Positions 49,301-62,399 are shown, numbered from the stretch's first letter. The stretch: 64,000 bases of DNA from Carallia brachiata (GCA_021464245.1 JADCRB010000013.1:2882455-2946454), one strand, 5' to 3'. Program-made: numbers and translations. Notes: a model not told the origin generated them from the sequence alone.

Positions 49301-50291
49301 CATGTCAATGACCAGAACATCAAAATGGTAACAACAATAAATTGGACCGCAGGTTTAATTAACAATGAACAAAATGTAATGCCTCTACTACATGGACGCA
49401 TTTATCTGAGCCGATAGTCAAGTGATTCTACGGAAAAGTACAATTAAAATCATTTATCGCATAAAGATAGATTATAAATATGCAACCAACGATCATAATA
49501 ACACGTTCTGTGGACACGCGTCACTCGCGCATCCCCCTAACATTCTCCGAAAAGTAATTCACAAACAAGAACTTACACAACTATCTCCACCATCCAAGAA
49601 CAACTTCAACCTCCTTGCTGAATCGTCGGCATTTTCAAACAAAAATGGTGTGCCGTTGGCAACTACAACCTCAATATCTCTCCTCGAAAGCATCCTATGT
49701 AACACAAAAAAGCACATCAATTTACAATCAGCAATCAAACCTACACAAACTAGCAAACAAAAAAAAACAACAACAATTAACGGAGAAACGTGAATAAAAG
49801 AATTGAACTTTAACTGACCCTAACATGCCGGGCCTATCACCGGCAAAGGCCAAGCAAGCAGCGGCAGCCCGCAAGAAGTCCTCAGGCAAGGAGGCGCCGG
49901 CAACCAGCCCATCGATTCCAATGTAAGATCCCTGCCTATTGAAGTAACCAGCAGAGTAGAGGTTTTGAATCAAATAAGACCATTCCGGCCACGGGTGGAA
50001 AACTGCAGGTGGCGAGGAGGAGAAGGAGGAACCGGCGAAAGAGGCGGCGGCGGTCTGAGTGTGGAGTTCTTGATGGGAGGCTATGGGTTTTAAAGAATGG
50101 GTAAAAGAGCGATGGAGGGAGGAACGGAGGAGGGGGTGGTAGTGGCGGCGCTGAGAAAGGGAGCAGAGAGAAGGAGGAAGGAGGTGGTGGCGATGGCACG
50201 AGAGGCGGAGGAGAGACGGGCAGCGATGGTGGTGGAGCGGCTTGGGAGTTGCGGTGAGGAGTAGTAGGAGTCTGGTGGTGTTGCTGCTCAT
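46385..50291 (-). CDS. VAR3: RanBP2-type zinc-finger protein, VAR3-like (plastid development)
   Basis: Exons 50291-49819, 49694-49577, 48866-48586, 48373-48275, 48176-46385, all GT-AG; 920 aa. Seen: a Ser/His/Arg-rich N terminus fit for plastid targeting. Two RanBP2 zinc fingers are built across exon junctions: GDWICPRCNFMNFARN..CRECQ and GEWECPQCDFFNYGRN..CLRC (C-x2-C-x10-C-x2-C). A long low-complexity C half carries three copies of a motif ending in FPEIMPLRKGVNRFVVS, two of them followed by RKTPLERRL and QYRRN. Known: Arabidopsis VAR3 (shorter, about 760 aa) is a chloroplast zinc-finger protein needed for palisade and chloroplast development. The exon-1 ATG is used because the frame is open to it and splice phases agree. 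The overall match and its neighbours make orthology likely. Confidence 0.9.
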
Positions 50292-50339
50292 TTCTCTGGG
50301 TTTTTAATCGGTGCAATCACAGAGGAGAGTGGTGGTAAG

Positions 50340-50391
50340 GAAGTGGAGGTGGCAGTGCCGGTGGCGGTGGCGGTGGCGGTGGCGGAGGCCT
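50340..50391. repeat. GGTGGC repeat in VAR3-like 5' leader
   Basis: Repeated GGTGGC (plus strand; GCCACC on the coding strand) about 50-100 bp upstream of the VAR3-like ATG. It is probably in the 5' UTR. Confidence 0.75.
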
Positions 50392-52284
50392 AAAACCCTG
50401 CTTGTATGGTTTTGCTCTTGAGAAAAGTGTCAAAAACTGAAACTGAGATCAGTCCATTTTAACGTGAATAAAGATAAATATCATCAAAATGTCCTTACAA
50501 ATTTTGTGAGAATGGATAAGTTTTAAAGTAATATTAAATTTATTTAAAATTTAATTTTAAAAAATAAAAAATAAAATTACAAAAAAATATTTTATCGCAT
50601 AAAAAAATTATAAAAAATGGTATAAAAATTTTTCATACTACATATCACTACTTATTTTATACACAACAAAAAAAAAATTGTGAATTTAGGCACAAGTGTA
50701 TTTTTTTTAAGTCAAATTCCAGTAATTTTTTAGTTTGGATTAACTCGTAAGTCGATCAATTTTTATTTAAAAATTATTTTTAATTTTTTAACTTTTATTT
50801 TATTTTATACAACTGTGGAAATATTATTATTTTTGATAAAAACATATAATTTTTTATTTGAGGAAAAAAATTTGTAGAGTCATTTTTTTTATTTCTTTTA
50901 ATTTATAAGTTAAAGAAACAATGCAACATAAGCAAAAGTGATGATGCAATTACAAGCAATTAACCCTACCAAATTCAATATGAGCTCCACATTATATGCT
51001 TGGTTTGATCTATGTCTCTTAAATCAAAAACATAATGTACATCTTGTTGGAAACGTTCTAGCTCTTAATTTGGTTTGTATTTACAGCAAAAGAATATATT
51101 AATAAAGCAGCAATTTTGGGTTGTTTAATTTCTTTTGGCCTAATCTTATACAAATAAATATGTATAAAATGCCTAAAGATATGAAGCTTGGTAATTGGAA
51201 ATTAGAACCAAAAGAGATATGGGGCATACAAATTGTGCAAATGAGAGCAAAGTAAGAATGGCGAATAAATATCCTTAAAAAAAAAAGAAAAGGAAGAATG
51301 GTGAATAAATAGCTCCGTATTGTATGACGTAGATAATTTGACTAAATAATGTTTATAGAGTATCATCATACTTATTTATTTTTTTAAATAAATTCATTGT
51401 TTTTATTAAAAAAATTTATCGCAGGCTTTTCGATTATTAAATTTATAAGTCAAGATTGAAGTAATTATTATTTATAACACTTTATTCAATCACCCATACA
51501 GGAATAGACCTATTACTCGAGTACCTACGAAATCGAGCGTATTTCCAAGCACGAGATTATGACAATTAATAAATTTAAAATTTATCTTTGTATTATAATT
51601 TTTAACCGTATCAGTGGCTATCTAACATTTTGTCAGGGAAGAATGCGGCGAGCGGAGATTTAAATTTAAATTACAAATATAAAATACACGTTAATTTATT
51701 ATTAAATTATCAATTGGATAACAAATTTCATTCGTATAATAAAGTTCTACATTTAAAATTTTAAATTCTGTTAAAGCATTAGGCGGATGCATGTATAATT
51801 TGTTATACACACTTGTAAAAAAGGTTGATTATTATTATTTATTATGATATAATTTAATTATGTCATAAACAGTTTAATTTTTTTAAATAAAATATTAAAT
51901 TTAAATTATATATATATAAAAATAATATTAAAAGAGCCGTTCTCCAAAAACAAATCCAAAAAATATTCAAACTAAATTATACATCATGTAACCGCTAGAT
52001 AAGAAAGTCTCACGCCAAAAATGATACAATTTGCTTGTCCGCTAGCTAGTTTTTCTGAAAAAGAAAAGGAAAATGTTTGGTGGATAGAAGTTCAGTGAAT
52101 TCAGAGCAAAAATAAATAATATAAATTATTAAACTTAAAAGTTTTTAAAAATAAATAAATTATTAAATTTTATTAAATAAATTATAAATTCATATGTATT
52201 TTCTTAAATTACGTTCCATGCAGTGGTGCTTTAAGGGAAAAAAAAAACAGAGCAAATAAAAACCCAAACACACAAACAAAAAAA

Positions 52285-52465
52285 AGTTTGATATTCATAT
52301 TTTATTAATCATACTTAATATACATATTATAACGAATTTATTTATTATTAATATTAATAAAATATAATATAAAAATTTAACACGTAAATTTTTATTATAA
52401 AATAATAAATGTTAATTTATAAATAATTAAATTCGTTATAAAAAATAAAAAATGTATTATATGTA
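52285..52465. repeat. AT-rich inverted repeat
   Basis: ATACATATTATAACGAATTTA (about 52320) reads back as TAAATTCGTTATA plus AATGTATTATATGTAT (about 52428-52465). This forms a foldback of about 180 bp. Confidence 0.5.
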
Positions 52466-52472
52466 TATATAA

Positions 52473-52873
52473 GGTCTGTTTGGTAATACTGTGAGATAAA
52501 GTACTGTAAATAGAAGTGCTGTGAATAAAATGCTGTGATTAAAAATACTGTTATTTAAAGTTATAAATTGTTTTGGTAATAATTATGGAAAAGCTGTAAA
52601 AAAATTTTAAATTTTGAATGTTTAATAATTTTTTAAATTGATAGAATTAATTTTATTCACTTAATTCAAATTTTATGTGTTCTGGTTATTGAGTTTTATC
52701 ATTTTTTTTTAAAAGTATGTTTAAAGTGTTTTTGTAAAATCATAGTTTTAAAAGTTATCACATTTATAAAATTTTGTTTAAAAAAAATTATCAAATATTA
52801 AAAAAATTACTTTTATTTTAAAACACAGTTATTACACCACAATACACTTTTTATCTCGTTACCAAACATAATT
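52473..52873. mobile_element. MITE with GTTTGGTAA-type terminal inverted repeats
   Basis: The left end GTCTGTTTGGTAATACTGTG and right end (complement) ATAATTATGTTTGGTAACGAG share TGTTTGGTAA and then GAGATAAA..GT, about 400 bp apart. There is no ORF. The GTTTGGTAA end is common in short plant DNA elements, perhaps hAT-derived. Confidence 0.6.
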
Positions 52874-53467
52874 ATAATCTGTATACGGGGATATATGTAG
52901 GAAACATGAACTTAAAGACCAAGAAAGGGGAAACGGGAAAGAACGGTCAGAGCGGGAGAGAATGGGAAGAGAAGCATGAGAGAGCTGGCACGGATTACCC
53001 TACTACTAGTGCTAAACGAAATGGTTTAGTCATCGTCGGCAATCAGGTCGGCCGGCAGCTCTTCGAGAGGTCTGTACCTCATCAGACATTTTCACTTCAT
53101 TTTGCTTAAATAAAATTTTTTCAATCAAATCTGAATTTTTGGTATTGATATTATGTTAGGGTTTAGATTGTCTGATTGTTCTAGAATTCTCCGTTGATTT
53201 ATCTGTTTGGTCGCTGAGAAAGTGTAGGAAAGTAAAAAAATAAATAAATAAAAAATAAAAAATAGAAAGAGAATAAAATGCACATTTTTTTTTTTTAATT
53301 TTTCTGTGAGCTTCTGTTATTTCTTTTTTCCGTTTTCTGTGATCAGTAATCGCTCTGCAGCAATCAGAAGCCAACCCGATTTTGTTCTGCATTCTTACTC
53401 ATTGTCCCATAGCAACCAGAAGAAGAGTTTTTTTCTTTTTTTTGAGTCCAAAGCATAGGCATAAGGC

Positions 53468-55477
53468 ATGGCTACTGCTGTTGTAAGATCAAGAATACCC
53501 ATCATAAAAAATATCAACACTCCATACAATTTGTTGACTGCGCCCGAATTCACTCTTCGTGAAAGAATTAACGGGTTCAATGTTATTCTTCTTCCTCCAG
53601 TGCATTTGATTGGAGTTAAGTCACTTGTTGGCGAACAACATCAGAGGCTCCATCCCAAATCTTTTCCTTTGCCTCCGTTAGCAGAACCTTTGAGGGTCTG
53701 GACTTGCTATTACCACGGAAATAGGTACCGTCAGACATTCAACAAGGAGAAGAAGAAACCCCCATCAACGAGCAAGAATTCTGCACCAGCCATAAACTCG
53801 ACCCTGGAGTCTTCACAGAGCAAGGAAAAATCGCGTCAGTCATAGCCTCGACCCTGTAAGTCACCGAGAATATTCTCTGGATGGAGAGGTGTTGGTATCT
53901 TTGTTTTTCTGTCGGGCTTCTTATTATATAGTCCGATCTTGTTCATGTTTGAGGAGTTTGAGAGAATCCCTTATATAGGAAGATTCCATTTTGTTATGCC
54001 GGATTGGCTTGAGACGAAGATGGGATATGATAAGTGGGAACTTGAACTGAAAAAATTGCAAGGAAATATGGTCCCTTTATCTGATCCCAGAGTTATTCAA
54101 GTTGACTCCATTGCTAGGCGGCTTGTTCAAGCCATGAGTGCTGAGCTAATGCTTAAGACACAGTGTAAAATTGATGCACATGATGCTGAAGAAGGGAACT
54201 TGGCTAGTGAAGATGAGGGTAATATGGGTGAAATTGTTGCGAACAGAAACACAAAAAGGCCAGGAAGCTTCTGTGGCAACTTGCTACCAACCATTTGAAT
54301 GGAAAAAATTGGCAAATTTTTGTGGTGGATTCTCATGATACTTTGATTAACTCCATCCCTGGTGGCTGGATTATTGTTGGTGCAGGGTTGCTTGATCGGC
54401 TCAGGCCCGATGATGAGATTGCCACTTTCATCGCGCATGAGGTATTAACTGTTATGTTAAGCGTTGCCTTCTTGTAGCTACATGTTTGTTAAATTCCCAC
54501 TTTATGAACTATGCCTTTTCTATTTTGCCAGATTGGGCATTTGGTGGCCCGCCACCTGGCAGAAACCACTTTCTGGAAACTTGATTTCATTTTTAAAGTT
54601 ACTTCAGGTGAATGGATGAGAGGCTTACGAAAATTGGTGTCCTTGATACAAAGATTTATCTCCAGAAGGTAATCATCTTCTTGCTTCTGTCCTTAAAATT
54701 TGGTACGTTGTGTTTGTGGTAATTATTGCAGTCCTAACTTTGGGTATCAACTCACTATAGGTTAAGATTTGATAATTAATTAACTTGCCACGGTTGAAAT
54801 AGAATGACAGGCACTTAGGAATAATACGGCGCTGCCTTGTTGGCTAGTGTGTTTAGGTTTGCGAATCTGGCCAATCTTGGTTATAAGCATTTCACCTGCA
54901 GTCTTAGCATCAAAATGTTAGGCACTTAAAGCTAAATTTCGGAATTAAACCTCTTGATCTATACTTATATAAATTCTCTCTAACTTTTTATGTAGGTTTC
55001 AAATTCTAGTGTGTAGTTAATGAATGTTATCGTTATAAGAGCAGTGCACTGCAGGCTTTAGCTAGTTGTTGGCTTGGTTGCCTGTCAAGTAAAAGCTCTC
55101 ATTGTATTCTCAATGCCATGCTTCATCATAGTGTATTCCGAATCCTATATCAAATCACACTTGTGATGCTAATTAGATTGTTAAAGTTTATGTGTTTTTG
55201 TTGTTCTTTCCCTTTCTTTCCACCGCACTACCCCAAAACGAGCGAAGCAGAAGCTGATTATATTGGGCTACTGATAATGGGATCCGCTGGTTATGATCCC
55301 CGTGTTGCGCCAAGACTCTGCCAAGAGTTAGGAGATAGAGAACAACATTATTTGTAGGCAACTCACCCTTCTGGGCATAAGAGAGCTAAACTATTGAAAC
55401 AATCTGAAGTCATGGGAAAGGCACTTGAAGTGTATGGGGAAGTGCAAGCAGACAATGGAGTTAGAAGTTTTGTTTAG
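53468..55477 (+). pseudogene. OMA1-like M48 metallopeptidase, broken
   Basis: Homologous pieces: 53468-54298 (N-terminal part, with PLRVWTCYYHGNRYR, the membrane helix VGIFVFLSGFLLYSPILF and the stretch IPYIGRFHFVMPDW), 54241-54441 in a second frame, 54532-54668, and 55243-55477. The zinc motif HEIGH is formed across a good GT-AG intron (54439-54441 to 54532-54540). The third ligand region EAEADYIG and VYGEVQAD follow. Known: OMA1 is an inner-membrane mitochondrial protease in stress and quality control. Breaks: in-frame TAG at 53843-53845, a one-base loss near 54235 and in-frame TAG at 55355-55357 in front of ATHPSG, where intact relatives read through. The TAG at 53843 could lie in an unrecognised intron. 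Catalytic residues survive, so decay is recent or the breaks are sequence errors. Confidence 0.7.
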
Positions 55478-57029
55478 AGACAAAGACTTACTTTCCAGGT
55501 GAAATGGATTATACTTGCTGAGAAAACAAAGACTAACGTTTATTAGCCTTCGTTTATGATTATCTAAAGGATGAGCACTTATTGGATTCTCGGTACCTAG
55601 CCTTAAATCATAACATGTATGCAAGGATTCATCGACTCAACTTCGGACAGCTTAGGTTTTCAATCTTTGTTATGACGTACGGTTTTGATCACACGGTACA
55701 TTGTTTCTTTAGTTCCTTGCTCATAGTTGTGCTCATATTATTTGTTTCGCTAATGTGACCTGAAACCTTTATGCAGGCAGTTATCATGGTATACATTTGA
55801 ATCCTAAAAAATCATTTTGCTCTCCACCGATTACAGCATATCGGAGCTAATTAGTTTTGGGTTTGCTGAATTATGTTTTATTTTTTTGGTAAAGTTAGTT
55901 ATTATTATTATGCGATACATGTTATGAAGCTCCCACAATGCAGTCTTATTTGTCTGGGTTGATGAGTTCTGGCCTCTATTTGTAAGTCTTGGCACTGTGC
56001 TAATTTCTTAAGGCTTAAATTATTGAAAGATTATGAAAGACATGGCACCCTAGAACCTGATATTGTATCGCTTGCCTAATGGATCTTGCTTAGAACAGAA
56101 TCTTTCGTCCTAAATTTTGGATGTGATGTGGCCTTATCTTGCTTCTTGTAGCATACATCCGATTCTGATTAGAGCTCACTCTCCATTAAATTTGGGCCAA
56201 TAACCAATCCTTGGATTTAATTTTCACGTTTGAAAGTGTCTCGTTTTTTTTTTTTAAAACAAAAAAAGGTGTATCGTTTGTATGAAGGTCATCATTCCTG
56301 TAGTTTGAAGCTAGAGTATCTGTTGTCATTTTCATTTAATCTCTCTTATAGGAAAAATCTATCACTTAAATATTGTTAAATCTGAGTGAACCTCTCACGT
56401 ACTTAGATTCAGAGTAAAATTCGGAATAAATGAGTTTTAAATCAGTCGATGTGTAAAACACAATTTTACTGAAGTGCAAGATACAACTTATTGAATTCAA
56501 ATTCGGGCCAATGCGGAAGAACCACCTTGAAAGTGCCTAATTTGATCTCACGTCTCAAACAAATCGTATGAAAGCTTACCATACTAAGCACAAGATTTTT
56601 ACACTCATGTACAAAATAAGTGAAAAAGGGCATGTATGTTGATGATATTGTTACTTTGTTACCGTGATTCTTTTTACATGATGTGATCACAGTAATATTC
56701 TCGTAATGTTTTCAAATGATAAATTGTAATCCCAATAATTTCTTCTCATTTCAATAAAAAATACCTTACAATCTTCTCAAAACACAATGATATACAATGA
56801 TGTACATCTTGATTGTGTAATCATTGTGATTTTTTTTTTCTTAGCCTTGTAAACTTTATAATTTAATAATTTTCTCCATAAGTATTATTGCGTAATCGAG
56901 TAATACAATTATTATTTTTGTAAATTTCCTTTTTCTGTACTACTTTTGACACTCTTCACACAGTTGACAATGAACCGAAATCACAGCCAAGCAACCAGAT
57001 TACCTTAAACGATTACTTTAATGGCAAGA

Positions 57030-57135
57030 CCTATCAATGAGCAAGATTTCGAGAATTCAAACTCTCGACTCTCCGGGCGAAGCCCTCATTAATGGGCGCC
57101 TATGCCCAAATCGACTGCCCAGTTGGTTGACAACT
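57030..57135 (-). mobile_element. Possible SINE relic
   Basis: On the minus strand, CAACCAACTGGGCAGTCG (A-box-like) and GAGAGTTTGAATTCTCG (B-box-like) lie about 65 bases apart, with an internal GGGCTTCGCCC stem. Confidence 0.3.
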
Positions 57136-57574
57136 TGCTTTATTTTATTTTTTGTTACATGGAAGTCCAAAGGTTTAGAAAGTAGTATAAATTCACTAAT
57201 ACTCCAATAGAAAACTAAAAATTTCGACAAAAATGTCTCAATCAGTTTTGCTAAAAACACGTTAGTGGTCAACTTAACCATAACGCTTCAGGATATGGCG
57301 CGATGGTATGTGCATGTCTTTTTTTAACTTATTCTGTCCATGGGGACATCTAAGTCTCAAATTTGATGCCGAATTTCCAGTATCTACCACATGATTAACA
57401 ACAGTATTTTGGCTGAGCCTAGCTGGTTGAAAACCTCAGCAATTCCATTATTTTCTATGGAATAATTAGCCGACATTTTTTAGATTGACAGATTATTATT
57501 TTTTTCGTTTGTTTGGAGTAAGATGACAAATGATATACGATAGTTGTCACCTTAGATGTTCACGCAGATTAACG

Positions 57575-57880
57575 TCTGCCTAAGAGTTCACTTGGTTGGA
57601 TTATTGGAAACGTACGTACATTTTTTCTCGTTAAGAACTCCATACGAAATTTGAATGTCTTGTGACCAAAATGATTTTTGCAACTAATGAGCTGTAACTT
57701 CGTACAGGAGTTGTTTCTAAGATTAATGATTTCGAGTTCGAATTTTAGTTAGAACCAATTAATTAAAAATAATAAAAAAACTCGCGCAAGATCAAACGAC
57801 AAGAATTGGTATTTGGATTCTTGGAAATGCGGTTAAGAATTCCTTTATAAAAACGAGTAGTCAGGTGGTCGAGAGAGAAG
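57575..57880. repeat. Segment duplicated at 63188-63385
   Basis: CTAAGAGTTCACTTGGTTGG with ATTATTGGAAACGTACGTAC, later TATTTGGATTCTTGGAAATG and CTTTATAAAAACGAG, occur in the same order at 63190-63375 with a deletion of about 100 bp there. Confidence 0.75.
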
Positions 57881-58054
57881 CATTTTGGTCGTTAGCTTAA
57901 TTAATCCTAGAACTTAAGACATAATCTTTCTAGAGTTGTGGCAATCCATAGATTAAATTTAAATTTCTGGCCTAATTAAAATCAGATCACCTATGGATTC
58001 TAATTAAAGGAAATATTACAAACTTTGTTTTACAAACAAAATGAGTTACTTAAA

Positions 58055-58200
58055 CTCATGAGTAGCCTAATGGTAACGGATAATATAAAGTCCTAAGAAA
58101 TAGGCAAACAGTTGTATGGTCGAATCTTCTTATGAAAGTCACAGTAGAGATATATATATGCAAAATGAAACATTTGTTACAATTATTCAGAAACATTTGT
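58055..58200 (+). mobile_element. tRNA-derived SINE relic
   Basis: GAGTAGCCTAATGGTAACGG (A-box) and, about 45 bases on, TATGGTCGAATCTTCT (B-box), then an AT-rich body containing a short direct repeat AGAAACATTTGTTACAATTA (partly doubled at 58168-58200). Confidence 0.45.
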
Positions 58201-59683
58201 TACAATTATCCAAGGTCCACTACATGAAATGATACAATTGATTAACTAAAAACATTGCGTAGCAAACTAAATCTTGCTATTAAGAAGTTAATATTTGTAA
58301 CTTATAAAAAAAAAAGAGTTACTATTGTAGAATTAATAAGTTAACCTTGTATTGAAATTTTCTTGCCAAAAGTCATGATCAATTAAAATGTGGGAAAGTT
58401 TTCTCAATAAAATATATGACAAGAAAATTAATACTTTCTTTCGGTGCATCCAGTTGCAACATAATAAGTTTTGATAAATAAATCTGTGGTTATAATTTTT
58501 TATGCAGCAAACTAATTATTATTGTCACAAAATTATGGCAACATGTTCTCTATGACTATCAAATCTCAATAATGGAATGCTTCTGATCGACCCAAATCCT
58601 GGAAGGTAGGAAGCGATCCAACCAGAGAGATTGCAGGGAGAAAATTTTGGATCGTGACCTACAAAACAGAAGAAAGTTATGGAGTGTTGGAGTGGAAGCC
58701 GATCGTAGTATTTATGTGCTAATAGGATTAAGTAATATGGCATGTAGAGGGAATCAAAGGTTTGGCCCGGCCAGGCGCTGTTACATGGACAGATATTAAT
58801 AGGTAGATTATGTTTAGGCACCTTTAATTTGTGTAATTGTAAGTATTTTTTATATAATTGTAATTAAAAAATATAAAATAAAAAAATAATATTTTTTATA
58901 TTATTTTTTATTATTTTATTTATATAAAATATAATTTTTATTACACAAAATATATATACGAATGTAATTTATCCATCAAATCGTCTGCTCACTAATTTTT
59001 TTGGGGGGCTCGGGAGTGGCATCCCCATAAGGAATCGTACGGTGTAAAAGGCTGGAGGTCCCTTGTCTGACACCCAACATGTCGGAGAGAATGTGCCTCT
59101 ACGAAGTTGGGTCCACGACCCTACTGGTAATACTAGTGCTCTCAGGAATGGTACTGGGCCATTATTCAGATTCTGGGCATAGGCCTCTGGGAATTTTGAG
59201 TTTATATTTCCCTTATTAGCTTCTACTACAACTTATCATAAGGATGCGACCCTTAGTTCCCAAATTTAAAAACAATTTAATTATCTTAATAAATTAAAGA
59301 TCTTGAATTGAGAAATACGCCAACACTGGATCCATTATGCATCTCCAAGGATTGAAACATTATCGAGAATAGTTTTCTTGGATTATTATTACGTGGGCTC
59401 TTTTGATCGAATAGGCTTGAGTTTGATTAGGTGTTTTGTTGTGACAGCCTTTCCAATGTAATTAAGCCAGGAAAATACATAATCCCTTCCAAATTGTGTT
59501 TGTCTATTGTTAAAGAAAGAAAGATGGATGGCTTCTGTTTGTTTTTAATTGTTTGTCACCTATGTCGACAAAATTTATTTATTTATTTTTTGGTCTATAA
59601 AATGAGAAAATAAGAGCGTTATTTTATAGTTGCGATAAAAAGTTTTGTGTCCATCAGAAGAACACACTATGTGAGCATCAAAG

Positions 59684-60584
59684 TTTTAAGAACCGTATCG
59701 ATCATTAAACCAAAAAATTTAGAGGTTCAAGGTTTAATTGGTTTAATTGCGGTTAAACTGGTAAAACATATATTTAATATTAAATATATATAAAAATTTG
59801 ATATTTGTATAAAAATATTGATAGGTAAAATGTAATATTATATTAAATATAAGTATTAGATATATTATAATATAATATTTGAGAGATTTAATTATATATA
59901 TTTGTAATTTAACATTTAGTACTATTAAAAATCTTATATTTAATAATTAACTTATGCAGAATTTATAATTATAATTTCATGTAAACTAATATTAAAATAT
60001 TAGTTATTAATGAAAATCAATAATTTAAGTCATAAAAAAAAAATTAATATTTGCAAGTGTGTTAAGGACCAAATAATAATTTTTGAAATTTGAAATAATA
60101 ATGAGTAATTATTTTAGTTAAAGAAAGATATAATATTGTATAAATAAGAAAGAGAGATATGGGAAGCCGCATTACTAATGCCGTATGCGCATTAATGATT
60201 ATTTGTTAAAAAAGAAAGATTACGATGCATCCTTTCTCGGTAATCATGAAAATATTGAGTTTTCAAAATGTGGCCGGTGACAAATGGTAAGGATCATTGA
60301 AAGATTCACTGGTTTTTGCGCACATCCGTCCACTTTAACTGTTTGGGAAATTAAAATGGTGACGAGGCACATTGATAACGCGCCACATCTTCAACGAGCC
60401 AATCAGATGAACTGTAAAAATTAGAATTAATTCTCCAATTTACGGTTAAAGCAGTCAGTTCACTAATTTTTTGACTGATTTTTTATTCTCTGGTTTTGAG
60501 GACTCAATCAAACCAAACATTGGTCTAGTTCTCAATTTTTTTAGTTAAAACGATAGATTCAATTCAATTTTAATGACTTTGGTA
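59684..60584. mobile_element. Candidate inverted-repeat element
   Basis: The left side (GTATCGATCATTAAACCA, GAGGTTCAAGGTTTAATTGG) and the complement of the right side (ATCTATCGTTTTAACTAAAA, GAGAACTAGACCAATGTTTG) look like a weakly diverged inverted pair around a very AT-rich core. The pairing is imperfect and the borders are guesses. Confidence 0.3.
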
Positions 60585-60690
60585 AGCATAGGTTGAATCC
60601 TATTAAATGTTTTCAGCAGAGATTTGAACCAGTCATGACAATGGATGAACAATCTCTTTGGTGCTAAACTAAAACCATTGTTGGTATCCA
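60580..60690 (-). mobile_element. Possible SINE relic
   Basis: On the minus strand, TTTTAGTTTAGCACCAAAGAG (A-box-like) and GACTGGTTCAAATCTCTGC (B-box-like) are spaced as in a tRNA-type promoter. Confidence 0.4.
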
Positions 60691-60714
60691 ATTTAGTGAT
60701 TAACTAACCCAAAT

Positions 60715-61145
60715 TTACGTAATAACTAAGCTAAATTTCTTTTCATGTATTATTCGCTGTGATAACGGTATATGATTGCTAATTAATTGGGTAACTAACC
60801 TATCTTATTCGATAGATACCACAAAATCGCGTTTGTTTTTCTCTTCTTGCCACTTGTACCTATGCATGAAATTCTGTTGTTAACGATACTGTACGTAGAA
60901 ATTTAGATATCAACAACCCTAACTAATTATGTAACCATTTGATAATTAATTAGTTGCGTAACTAAACTAATCCGATAAAAATTATTGTTCAAGACAAAAT
61001 TCCCAAGATGAGAAGAATTAATGTTTCTGAGGGTTCGGCTGCAGAGATGCATTCCACAAGATGGAAACAAAAGATGTCATATAAACTTGGCTGGTCCTAC
61101 TCCTAATGTGTTAGTTATTATCCTAATTAATCTTGTATTTTTCTG
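60715..61145. repeat. Diverged ~430-bp repeat, copy 1
   Basis: Landmarks in order: GATTGCTAATTAATTGGGTA, GTTTGTTTTTCTCTTCTTGC, TTTGATAATTAATTAGTTGC, TTCAAGACAAAATTCC and GAGATGCATTCCACAAGAT. The same order recurs in copies 2 and 3. Confidence 0.7.
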
Positions 61146-62399
61146 CATATCCAAACAAAAGATGTTAACCAAACATCCCTAGAACTGTATATGACAGGTA
61201 GGTTATAGAATCAGAATTAGCTAGTGGAGTTTCCAAGGAAAATATGAGTGAAAGGAAAAGTTTGTGATCAGAATAATTTCTTTATGAATTTTTTCTTTTG
61301 TTAAAAAATAAGAGAATAATTTCTTTAAAAAAATTGTCTGAACAAATAATAAAAATATAACTGGTCATGAATTTAGTACAACGGTATTAATTTTTTTAAT
61401 ATATATTATGTGTGATTTATATTTTAAATTTTAAAATAATTTCATCTATTTTAAGTTTTAGTTTTGTAATTATTGTTTCATATTTTTTTCAACATTGCTA
61501 TACTACATCCGTGAGTGGTTACATTTTTATACTGTATCTGAAAATTTTCATCGAAAAAATTGTTCGACGCACAATCTGCACCCTATGAGTGAAAACAAGT
61601 GTTCATGGTGTAAATCAAACAAATTGAATAGTAACCTAATGGGCTATAGTATCATAATTACTGAATCAGAACAAGTTCATGGATAAAAGATTTAATCAGA
61701 AAACAATCAGAACGTGATTCTCACTAAATAAAAAATATTTCTTTAAGGTTTTGAAATTTCAGATTCTTGTAAAAATTATATATAGTTTCACATATATATG
61801 TAGCCCGCAATTGTGCTTTCAACAGACGGGTGTAGGCAAGTTATTGTTGTTTTATGGTGCCTCTGGTTTTTTCTTTTTTTTTTTAAATGCGAAATTATTG
61901 TTGTTTGATTTTGCATTTGTCATATGCACAATGAAATTTCTGTTTTTTCGGGAAGAAAATGCTCCGCTTCAAAGTTCTATCAACAAAAGGGTTGAAAAAA
62001 TTGATGAAATTGAGGGAGAATTTGATGAAGACTTTGTTGGTGTTTGCATAATGTTTTTTCCCAACAAATAAAAAAAAAATGTTTTTCCCCATCAAAGAGT
62101 ATACCATGCTACCCGATATAGACACTACCATTTTGGACAAAAGTGCTGCTGGGTGCACCAAGATGGTGCACCGAGTAGTACTCCGAGGGATTAAAATAAT
62201 TTTTTTTTATAAAACTAAAATTTAAATTTAAATAAGTGTTATTCTATAACGTAAAGTGTAGATATCATATGAGATTTTTTATAATTTTTTTCCTTTTTGC
62301 CTAAAACAATAAAAAAAAATTATTTTATTAAATGTGCATACTTTCAGTGTACAAACCTATGTATATTTAACATTTCCATTTAGACAATTATTTAATATA

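Larger units (their letters stand above)
50400..52905. other. Intergenic, MITE-bearing, no gene seen
   Basis: Very AT-rich. It contains an AT-rich palindromic stretch (about 52285-52465) and the MITE at 52473-52873. Otherwise nothing was recognised. Confidence 0.5.

Noticed and set aside
52906..53109. Charged 68-codon frame upstream of the OMA1-like relic
   Set aside because: Purine-rich sequence with no homology I recognise. It may be 5' leader.
58525..58821. 98-codon minus-strand frame
   Set aside because: No domain and no ATG-context or splice support. It falls on a GC-richer island that is unexplained but not clearly coding.
61751..62071. 106-codon plus-strand frame ending in an acidic EIEGEFDEDF tail
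   Set aside because: It does not start with ATG, has a poly-F core from a T run, and shows no recognisable domain.
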